Shown here: positions 1 through 5,368 of the stretch, piece after piece
Layout of the letters: the number at the start of each line of letters is the position of its first letter
Position numbering within the stretch: position 1 is the first letter of the stretch
Assembly (NCBI GenBank): GCA_022790905.1
Contig: JAAVYC010000211.1
Location: forward strand, 1-5,368
Direction of reading: 5' to 3'
Source of the DNA: Lachnospiraceae bacterium
Lineage (GTDB): Bacteria > Bacillota > Clostridia > Lachnospirales > Lachnospiraceae
DNA length: 5,368 bases
Notes under the pieces: generated by a model
Seen by the model: the letters and a program-made list of their open reading frames with translations, nothing else
Databases searched by the model: none
What the model was told of the DNA's origin: nothing
Made by a program: the position numbers and the translations under genes

Positions 1-135
1 GGATACGAGTATCCAGGAGATGTTCGGACGGTCGATGTACATGTGAGACGTCTTCGAGAAAAGATCGAAGTCAATCCGAGTGAGCCAAAATATGTTCATA
101 CAAAATGGGGAGTGGGATATTATTATCAGAGTTAG
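1..135 (+). CDS. Response regulator, OmpR/PhoB family, C-terminal end (5' truncated by window)
   Basis: The first 44 codons, in frame from base 1 to the TAG at 133-135, encode the end of a winged-helix DNA-binding domain. The visible run GDVRTVDVHVRRLREKIE is the recognition-helix region of OmpR/PhoB regulators, and KYVHTKWGVGYYYQS is the C-terminal wing hairpin with the family's conserved GVGY. These proteins bind promoter DNA as dimers after their receiver domain is phosphorylated by a partner kinase. The receiver domain lies upstream of the window, so the phospho-acceptor aspartate cannot be checked. The recognition helix is close to that of WalR/PhoP-type regulators of Gram-positive bacteria, but this stretch is too short to assign an orthologue. 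The sensor kinase gene starts 8 nt after the stop, with its ribosome binding site overlapping this stop codon, so the two are almost certainly co-transcribed partners. Confidence 0.95.
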   Translation, partial: GYEYPGDVRTVDVHVRRLREKIEVNPSEPKYVHTKWGVGYYYQS

Positions 136-139
136 GTGG
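134..139 (+). promoter_or_regulatory. Ribosome binding site of the histidine kinase gene
   Basis: AGGTGG lies 4 nt before the ATG at 144 and shares bases with the TAG stop of the response regulator. It supports the start at 144 over the in-frame ATG at 105, which would lie inside the regulator gene and has no comparable site. It also supports 144 over the ATG at 183, which is preceded by an A/T-rich stretch. The overlap of stop and ribosome site suggests coupled translation of the two-component pair. Confidence 0.6.
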
Positions 140-143
140 TATT

Positions 144-1574
144 ATGGGAAAAGACAGCACATTCCGAAAATTCTTAAAAAGTATGAAATTTCGTTTGATT
201 CTATTATTTTCAGTGATTGGAATTCTTCCTTGCCTGATTTTTTGTGTTGGTCTTTTGAGAGCTTATGAGGATCGTGCGTTAAATCTGCACAGCATCGATA
301 TTACAAGTCAGGCAAAAATTTTAGCGACTCAAATTGCAGCGAACAATTACATAGATCATCCGGAGATGGAGTCTATTACAGCACAACTCACCCAACTTTC
401 TAATATCTATGATGGGCGGGTTATGCTGATTGACCGCGCTTTTCAGATTGTGGCAGATACGTATGCTTTGGATGAGCAAAAGACAATTATATCCGAGGAG
501 GTAATTCGAAGTTTTTCGGGAAAAGAAATATCAAAATACGACAAAAAAAGTCGATATCTAGAGATGACAATTCCAATTACGGAGACGGGCAATAAAAAGG
601 TGACAGGAGTTATGTTAGTCAGTGTCTCTATGGATGGTGTGATGAATAATAAGGACTTAGTAGCTCGTCATGCGACGGTATTAGCCTTGCTCCTAAGTGT
701 TTTCATTCTCGGATTTGCCGTGTTTGTATCGGGGAGATTAGTGCGGCCTTTGCGCAAGATGGAAAAATCTATTCGCGATATTCAGACTGGTTATGGGGAT
801 GGAGAGCTTCAAATAGATCAATTTACGGAGACGAGGGAGATGTCAGAAAGTTTTAATCAGCTGCTGACCCGAATGAGAGTGCTGGATGATTCCAGACAGG
901 AATTCGTTTCCAATGTGTCCCATGAATTAAAGACGCCGCTGACTTCTATGAAGGTTCTCGCGGACTCGCTCAACAGTATGGAAGATGCGCCAGTAGAGCT
1001 CTATAAAGAATTTATGGAGGATATCACAAACGAGATAGAGCGTGAAAATAAAATTATTACAGATTTATTGTCGCTTGTAAAAATGGACAAGTCGGCGGCG
1101 GATTTGAATATCACGACTGTCAACATCAATGAGATGTTGGAGCTGATCTTAAAAAGGCTTCGTCCAATTGCAGAAAAGCAGAATATCGAATTAGTTTTAG
1201 AGACATTTCGGCCGGTGACGGCGGAGATTGATGAGGTAAAGTTGACGCTAGCCGTTACGAATCTTGTAGAAAATGGGATCAAATATAATCAGGAAAGTGG
1301 TTGGGTCCATGTGACCTTGAATGCGGATCATCAGTATTTTTATGTAAAGGTAGAAGATTCCGGTATAGGAATCCCGGAAGAAGCATTAGAACATATTTAT
1401 GAGAGGTTTTATCGCGTGGATAAATCTCATTCCAGAGAAATCGGAGGTACAGGTCTGGGACTTGCGATCACAAGAAATGCGGTGCTTATGCATCGCGGCG
1501 CTATTAAAGCATATAGTACGGAAGGGGAGGGTACTATTTTTACGATCCGCATTCCGCTAAATTATATCGTATAG
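144..1574 (+). CDS. Membrane sensor histidine kinase (HAMP-HisKA-HATPase_c), WalK/PhoR-like
   Basis: This 476-aa sensor kinase autophosphorylates on a histidine and passes the phosphate to a response regulator, here surely the one encoded just upstream. The layout is a first membrane segment at about residues 15-37, an extracellular sensor region of about 140 residues, a second membrane segment at about 178-197, and a HAMP linker at about 198-250 with a typical proline at 202. The HisKA dimerisation helix follows, with SHELKTP and the phospho-accepting His260. Glu261 and Thr264 fit the family's kinase/phosphatase positions. The ATP-binding domain has an N box (NLVENGIKYN, about 373-382), a G1 box (DSGIGI, 405-410), an F box (ERFYR, 420-424) and a G2 box (GTGLGL, 435-440), so it looks catalytically complete. 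The alternating strands of the outer region suggest a PDC/Cache-like fold, but this is inference. Unlike typical WalK there is no cytoplasmic PAS domain between HAMP and HisKA. The ligand is unknown. The start at 144 is chosen for its ribosome site; starting at 105 would add 13 residues. Confidence 0.95.
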   Translation: MGKDSTFRKFLKSMKFRLILLFSVIGILPCLIFCVGLLRAYEDRALNLHSIDITSQAKILATQIAANNYIDHPEMESITAQLTQLSNIYDGRVMLIDRAFQIVADTYALDEQKTIISEEVIRSFSGKEISKYDKKSRYLEMTIPITETGNKKVTGVMLVSVSMDGVMNNKDLVARHATVLALLLSVFILGFAVFVSGRLVRPLRKMEKSIRDIQTGYGDGELQIDQFTETREMSESFNQLLTRMRVLDDSRQEFVSNVSHELKTPLTSMKVLADSLNSMEDAPVELYKEFMEDITNEIERENKIITDLLSLVKMDKSAADLNITTVNINEMLELILKRLRPIAEKQNIELVLETFRPVTAEIDEVKLTLAVTNLVENGIKYNQESGWVHVTLNADHQYFYVKVEDSGIGIPEEALEHIYERFYRVDKSHSREIGGTGLGLAITRNAVLMHRGAIKAYSTEGEGTIFTIRIPLNYIV

Positions 1575-1577
1575 GGG
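1573..1577 (+). promoter_or_regulatory. Ribosome binding site of the GerMN lipoprotein gene
   Basis: AGGGG lies 6 nt before the ATG at 1584 and overlaps the TAG stop of the histidine kinase. A second short GGA lies directly before the ATG. The arrangement repeats that at the regulator/kinase junction and points to coupled expression of the kinase and the lipoprotein. Confidence 0.6.
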
Positions 1578-1583
1578 ATAGGA

Positions 1584-2528
1584 ATGAAATTTAAGTCAAA
1601 AATAAAAGTTTTATTTCTCGCGGCTGCACTTTTATTACTGTGCGGTTGCAGGTCAGAAAAAGAGGAAAAAGCGAAATATCAAATCTATTATTTAAATGAA
1701 GAAAAGACAGGGCTTCATGCAATGGGATATTCTGCAAAAGAGAAAGGGACAAAGGGATTAGTCAGAGAGTTTTTAAAGAAATTATCTGTGAATCCAAAAG
1801 ATGTGGAATATCGAAAAGCATTGCCAGATAACGTCGAGATTGTAAAAAGCAAGATAGAGGGTGATCAACTTTCTATATGGTTTGATACAGACTATTACGG
1901 TATGGCTGCTTCGGAAGAGGTTTTATGTAGGGCATCGATTGTGAAAACCTTGATCCAGATTCCTGAGATCTCCTGTATTTCTTTCTTTGTGGGAGATGCG
2001 CCGCTCGTCGATGCGAAAGATAATGTGGTTGGCCTTATGACAGGAGAGAGCTTTGTGGAAAATCCGGGGGAGCAGATCAATGCAATTCAGACGGTACCAA
2101 TTACACTCTATTTTTCCAATGACAGCGGAGATGGGCTGATGGTAGAGACTTATAAAGTCCACTATAACAGTAATATTTCAATGGAAAAATTGGTGATCGA
2201 ACATCTCTTAGAAGGACCAAAAAGAGGAAAAGGAAAATCAGCAATTCCAGAAGGGACGAATCTCCTCGGAGCAACGACCGTAGATGGAGTGTGCTATGTC
2301 AATTTTGATTCCGGTTTTTTAAACCAGAATTATAAGATTCAGGAGCCAATTGTGATCTACTCTATTGTAGATTCTCTGTCGGAACTTTCCACGGTCAGCA
2401 GGGTACAGATTTCGGTGAATGGAAGTACGAAAGGAGTATATCGAGATAGTTATAAATTGGATAAAGTCTATGACAGAAATCTAGATTATTTGGATGGCAG
2501 CAAGGAGGAAAAGAAAAAGGGTGAATAA
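1584..2528 (+). CDS. GerMN-domain lipoprotein (two GerMN-like repeats)
   Basis: This is a 314-aa exported lipoprotein. The N-terminus has Lys at 2, 4, 6 and 8, a hydrophobic core at about 9-19 and a lipobox-like LCGC ending at Cys22, the likely lipidated residue. It would sit on the outer face of the cytoplasmic membrane. The mature part holds two related domains. The second (about 171-300) is a clear GerMN domain, with LLEGPKRGKG at about 208-217, SAIPEGTNLLG at about 219-229 and YVNFDSGF at 238-245. The first (about 32-155) has the same order of elements (a helix, then ALPDNVEI, then SIWFDTDYYGM) but lacks the Gly-Pro. GerMN domains occur in Bacillus GerM (sporulation and germination) and in actinobacterial LpqB, which acts with the MtrB kinase. 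The beta-propeller of LpqB is absent. The position 9 nt after the kinase suggests an accessory role in that signalling pathway, which is inference. A GerM-like envelope role is the alternative. The lysine-rich C-terminus (EEKKKGE) is coded by the purine run that also carries the comEC ribosome site. Confidence 0.88.
   Translation: MKFKSKIKVLFLAAALLLLCGCRSEKEEKAKYQIYYLNEEKTGLHAMGYSAKEKGTKGLVREFLKKLSVNPKDVEYRKALPDNVEIVKSKIEGDQLSIWFDTDYYGMAASEEVLCRASIVKTLIQIPEISCISFFVGDAPLVDAKDNVVGLMTGESFVENPGEQINAIQTVPITLYFSNDSGDGLMVETYKVHYNSNISMEKLVIEHLLEGPKRGKGKSAIPEGTNLLGATTVDGVCYVNFDSGFLNQNYKIQEPIVIYSIVDSLSELSTVSRVQISVNGSTKGVYRDSYKLDKVYDRNLDYLDGSKEEKKKGE
2502..2508 (+). promoter_or_regulatory. Strong Shine-Dalgarno inside the end of the lipoprotein gene, for comEC
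   Basis: AAGGAGG, a near-perfect anti-16S complement, lies within the last codons of the GerMN gene. It is 12 nt before the GTG at 2521 and downstream of the ATG at 2494. A site this strong is unlikely to be incidental, so it favours the GTG start although the spacing is longer than usual. The purine run coding for the lipoprotein tail could alone explain it. Confidence 0.5.
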
Positions 2529-4854
2529 ACGGCTGCTTGTTTTGATGGCGGTCTCTTTTCTTTTGGGTATTCTCTTTCGGGGAGAAAAAATACAGGAGAT
2601 TTTTTGGATCTTCTGCCTCTTCCTATTTATAAATGTGATATGGCGAATAAAAGTACGGGGATGGAGACAGGGAGTGATCTATCTCGTCATATTGACAGCA
2701 GCATTTTTGTGCGGAGTCTGGCGCATGGAACGGGAAAGCGAAAATCGGAACCGCTATGAACCGTTTTTGCGGGATGAAAAAGAGGTCGCCGTACAAGGGG
2801 ACGTCTATAAAAAAGAAGTGGGGGAGACGAACCGCTATTATCTAAATCATTGTTATCTCATCGGAATGGATGATCTGTCTGTTCCGGTTTCTTGTAATCA
2901 AATCTTAGTCTATCTAAATACCGATGATGTATCGATCGGAAATACCATCCTTGTAAATGGAACAGTAAAAACGTTAGAGTCAGCGAGAAATGAAGGGAAT
3001 TTTGACGAGAAAAAGTTTTATCAAAGCCAAAAAATAGATATAAAATGTTATGGAAAAAAGGTGCGAATTGTAACGAACACCAAAAAGATTCAGCTATCAG
3101 GTATGCTCTTTGAAAAAAGAAAGGAGATAGAACAGATCTATCTAAAAATTTTGGGAGAGAAAAGTGCAGGGGTATTGAGTACTATGTTGCTTGGCGAGCG
3201 GGGAACGTTGGATGCTGAAGTCAAAGAACTCTATCAAAAGAGTGGGATTTCACATATTCTTGCGATCTCAGGGCTTCATATCTCGATGATTGGAATGGGA
3301 ATGGCCGGCATTTTGCAAAAATGTGGTGTGGGTCCGGGGATCAGAACCATATTGTCGGCTAGTGCCGTTCTGGGGTTTGCCGCGTTAGTTGGAGCAGGAA
3401 TCTCGACAAAAAGAGCTGTTTTGATGTTTTTTCTGCTTCTTTTTGGAAATTTAACGGGGAGAAGTTATGATTCTTTGACAGCACTGGCATTTGTGGCAAT
3501 TCTGATTTTGTGGGAGAATCCATTTGTTTACGCCTATAGCGGTTTTCAGCTTTCCTTTCTAGCTGTTCTTGGCGTCAATGGAAGTCAACTCGTAATTCGA
3601 TGTAAAAAGATAAAAAGGAAATGGTGTAGGCAGATATTTTCCTGCGCTTTGATTCAAGTCTTTACCATTCCGGTCATCACCTGGTGCTATTTTGAAATTC
3701 CAATTTACGCTAATATTGCCAATCTGCTGATTTTGCCAACGGTTGGATGGGTTCTTTTTTTGGGAATTGTGGGTGGAATATTGGGGAGCTTTTATCTGAC
3801 ACTCGGGTGGCTGCCTATTAAGCTTGCAGGTGTTTTGCTGAGTGGATATGAATGGGTTTGTCTAATGATCCAGAAGCTTCCCGGTTCTGTTTGGATTACC
3901 GGAAAACCGGCGATAGAAAAAATCTTTTGTTATTATGTCGTATGTTTTCTTGTATTGGGACTTGTCTATTATAGAGAGAAAATCTCATTTGTTTTTCCAA
4001 TTGGAACGATGATGTGCGTTGTTCTTTTCACATTTTGCAAAAAAGAATCGGGATTTCAAGTTAAAGTGTTAGATGTGGGACAGGGAGACGGCATTTATGT
4101 GGAATCTGATAAGGGGAGTCACTTTTTTATTGATGGCGGGAGTGTGGATACGTCAAAGGTGGGAAAGTACCGAATTCTTCCATTTTTAAAAGCAAATGGG
4201 ATAAAGAGGATTGATTGTTGGTTTGTGAGCCACTGTGATGCAGATCATATCAATGGTTTGATAGAAGTTTTAGAAGCTGATTATCCGGTAAAAAATCTAT
4301 TTTTTTCGGGGTACCTATTGGAGGATGAAGCGTTTACTGCATTGAAAAAATTAGCTGTGGGTAAGGGCTGTGGGATTAATTATCTGGGAGAGGGGGAGAG
4401 ACTTTCCGACGGCTCGATGAGTTTTGAAGCGCTGTATCCAAAAGAGGGGGAGGTTGTGTTAGATAGAAATGCAGGAAGTCTAGTGCTCCTATTGGAGACA
4501 GAGGGATTTCGTGCATTGCTGACGGGAGATATTGGAGAAGAAGAAGAAAAAGAACTAAAAAATATTGGAGAGATTGATTGGTATAAGGCAGCGCACCACG
4601 GTTCTAAGACATCGAATTCTAAGGAGTTGCTCCATCAAATACATCCAAAGATTGCAACGATTTCTTATGGGAAGGGAAACACTTACGGACATCCGGGAAA
4701 AGAGGCGATAGAAAATATAAGGGATTCCGGAGCAAAAATCTATGAGACGGCAAAAGCGGGGCAGGTTACAATAACACGAAAAAGAGCACAGATTTTTATG
4801 GAGACGTATCTGACTTCGTCTGTTGAAGCGGAGGATATTTCTGTGGTAAAATAA
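2521..4854 (+). CDS. comEC: ComEC: competence DNA-translocation channel with metallo-beta-lactamase-like domain
   Basis: This is a full-length ComEC/Rec2 protein, 777 aa from GTG 2521 or 786 aa from ATG 2494. ComEC carries single-stranded DNA across the cytoplasmic membrane during natural transformation. Three hydrophobic segments open the protein, followed by an outer OB-like DUF4131 region to about residue 180 that includes the typical NEGNFDEKKFY at about 157-167. The multi-pass Competence domain follows, with MLLGERGTL and the family signature ISHILAISGLHIS at about 243-255. Two further hydrophobic segments precede the C-terminal metallo-beta-lactamase domain (numbering from GTG). That domain has LDVGQGDG (517-524), HCDADH (571-576), TGD (668-670), AHHGSK (691-696) and YGHP (722-725). 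Its metal-site set is the one usual for ComEC, and in some homologues this domain is thought to act as a nuclease on the incoming DNA. No frameshift or internal stop is seen. The GTG start is chosen for the AAGGAGG upstream; the ATG at 2494 has no ribosome site but would add only MAARRKRKR. The gene overlaps the lipoprotein gene by 8 nt (or 35), and holA follows after 4 nt. Confidence 0.95.
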   Translation: MNKRLLVLMAVSFLLGILFRGEKIQEIFWIFCLFLFINVIWRIKVRGWRQGVIYLVILTAAFLCGVWRMERESENRNRYEPFLRDEKEVAVQGDVYKKEVGETNRYYLNHCYLIGMDDLSVPVSCNQILVYLNTDDVSIGNTILVNGTVKTLESARNEGNFDEKKFYQSQKIDIKCYGKKVRIVTNTKKIQLSGMLFEKRKEIEQIYLKILGEKSAGVLSTMLLGERGTLDAEVKELYQKSGISHILAISGLHISMIGMGMAGILQKCGVGPGIRTILSASAVLGFAALVGAGISTKRAVLMFFLLLFGNLTGRSYDSLTALAFVAILILWENPFVYAYSGFQLSFLAVLGVNGSQLVIRCKKIKRKWCRQIFSCALIQVFTIPVITWCYFEIPIYANIANLLILPTVGWVLFLGIVGGILGSFYLTLGWLPIKLAGVLLSGYEWVCLMIQKLPGSVWITGKPAIEKIFCYYVVCFLVLGLVYYREKISFVFPIGTMMCVVLFTFCKKESGFQVKVLDVGQGDGIYVESDKGSHFFIDGGSVDTSKVGKYRILPFLKANGIKRIDCWFVSHCDADHINGLIEVLEADYPVKNLFFSGYLLEDEAFTALKKLAVGKGCGINYLGEGERLSDGSMSFEALYPKEGEVVLDRNAGSLVLLLETEGFRALLTGDIGEEEEKELKNIGEIDWYKAAHHGSKTSNSKELLHQIHPKIATISYGKGNTYGHPGKEAIENIRDSGAKIYETAKAGQVTITRKRAQIFMETYLTSSVEAEDISVVK

Positions 4855-4858
4855 AACA

Positions 4859-5368
4859 ATGAAAATGATAGAAAAAGATATTGAGACAGGAAAATTTCAA
4901 AATGTATATCTCTTATATGGAGAGGAGAGTTACTTAAAACGCCAATATAAAGAAAAACTACTTCACGCGCTGATAGAAAAAGGTGATACGATGAACTTTT
5001 CCTCCTATTCAGGAAAAGAGATCAATCCAAATGAGTTGATTGATTTAGCGCAGACCATGCCTTTTTTTGCTGAGCGCCGTGTAATTTTAGTGGAGGACAG
5101 TCTTTTTTTCAAAAATACCTGCGAGGAGCTTGTGTCATATTTGCAAGAACTTCCGGAACAGACTTGTTTTTTGTTTGTGGAATCTGTAGTGGATAAGCGC
5201 AGTAAAATGTATAAGCAGGTGAAAAAAGTAGGAAGAATCACCTGTTTTGACAGACAAAAAGACGATGTACTTATGCGTTGGGTAGGGAGCCGTTTAAAAA
5301 AAGAAGGAAAAACTATGACAAAGGTGGCATATCAGCAGTTTATTACAAAGACAGGGGATGATATGGAA
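4859..5368 (+). CDS. holA: DNA polymerase III delta subunit, N-terminal part (3' truncated by window)
   Basis: The frame is open from ATG 4859 to the window end, giving 170 residues of a protein usually about 320-350 aa long. The start MKMIEKDIETGKFQNVYLLY, followed by GEESYLK at about 21-27, matches the opening of HolA, where the degenerate P-loop region reads LYGEE-YL. Further family features are the TMPFFAERRVILVED stretch at about 66-80, a FLFVES strand followed by VDKRSKMYK at about 104-118, and an RQKDDVLMRWV segment at about 132-142. Delta opens the beta sliding clamp within the clamp-loader complex at the replication fork. comEC followed by holA (yqeN in Bacillus) is a common Firmicute order, which supports the call. 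The ATG lies 4 nt after the comEC stop with no recognisable Shine-Dalgarno site before it. ATG 4865 is an alternative start with no better support. The C-terminal clamp-loader collar domain is outside the window. Confidence 0.93.
   Translation, partial: MKMIEKDIETGKFQNVYLLYGEESYLKRQYKEKLLHALIEKGDTMNFSSYSGKEINPNELIDLAQTMPFFAERRVILVEDSLFFKNTCEELVSYLQELPEQTCFLFVESVVDKRSKMYKQVKKVGRITCFDRQKDDVLMRWVGSRLKKEGKTMTKVAYQQFITKTGDDME

Noticed and set aside
105..143. Extended start of the histidine kinase at ATG 105
   Set aside because: It lies within the response regulator coding sequence, has no ribosome site, and adds residues that only reflect that other frame. ATG 144 has AGGTGG at a plausible distance.
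80..268. Short + strand open frame of 62 codons
   Set aside because: It overlaps the regulator end and the kinase start in another frame, has no family features and no ribosome site. It is a shadow of the real genes.
539..553. CGAC, seven A, GTCG: small inverted repeat around an A run in the kinase gene
   Set aside because: The stem is only 4 bp and the A run is short. It codes in frame for DKKS, so there is no good case for a terminator, slippage switch or recoding site.
1001..1282. Minus-strand open frame opposite the kinase
   Set aside because: It is antisense to the well-supported HisKA/HATPase region, serine- and isoleucine-rich as expected from reversed coding sequence, with no recognisable domain.
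1895..2162. Two overlapping minus-strand open frames opposite the GerMN gene
   Set aside because: Both are antisense to a well-supported lipoprotein gene, in different frames of each other, with no recognisable motif.
2692..2697. TTGACA matches as possible -35 boxes (also at 3475-3480 and 5247-5252)
   Set aside because: None has a good TATAAT-like box about 17 nt downstream, and all lie inside coding sequence. Chance matches are expected in A/T-rich DNA.
3755..3761. Runs of seven T in comEC (also 4300-4306) and in holA (5104-5110) as possible phase-variation tracts
   Set aside because: Such lengths are common in low-GC genomes and the frame is intact at each. Without strain comparisons there is no evidence of variation.
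3881..3910. CCGGTT/AACCGG inverted repeat in comEC as a terminator or operator
   Set aside because: The arms are short with a wide loop, no T-run follows, and it sits mid-gene in a membrane-domain coding stretch.
5005..5241. Minus-strand open frame near the right edge
   Set aside because: It is antisense to holA, whose frame stays open to the window end and matches the delta subunit along its length.

Overview
The window reads as a chromosomal segment from a low-to-moderate GC, Gram-positive anaerobe of the Clostridia, most likely the Lachnospiraceae or a close relative. This is inferred from A-rich coding sequence, strong purine-rich Shine-Dalgarno sites, the protein character, and the comEC-holA order that is common in Firmicutes. 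I cannot name a genus from the sequence. There is no sign of phage, IS element, plasmid, CRISPR or RNA genes.

All five genes lie on the + strand and are packed tightly. Positions 1-135 are the 3' end of an OmpR/PhoB-type response regulator. Positions 144-1574 encode a complete membrane sensor histidine kinase (476 aa), its evident partner. Positions 1584-2528 encode a lipoprotein with two GerMN-type domains. Positions 2521-4854 (or from 2494) encode a full-length ComEC DNA-uptake channel with a C-terminal metallo-beta-lactamase-like domain. Positions 4859-5368 are the 5' part of holA, the DNA polymerase III delta subunit, cut by the window edge. The gaps are 8 nt, 9 nt, an overlap of 8 nt (or 35 nt) and 4 nt. 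No intergenic space is large enough for a normal promoter plus terminator, so the whole window is probably one transcript. No stretch over 300 bases lacks a gene.

Functionally the first three genes form a signalling unit: kinase, regulator and an exported lipoprotein. Their order resembles the actinobacterial mtrA-mtrB-lpqB operon, where a GerMN lipoprotein modulates the kinase. The last two genes are the conserved comEC-holA pair (DNA import and replication clamp loading). The most notable feature is the joining of these two modules with overlapping genes and without a visible regulatory break. I did not find a clearly novel system. The main points to check are the kinase-lipoprotein link, the comEC start site, the holA start without a Shine-Dalgarno site, and whether comEC is functional here.
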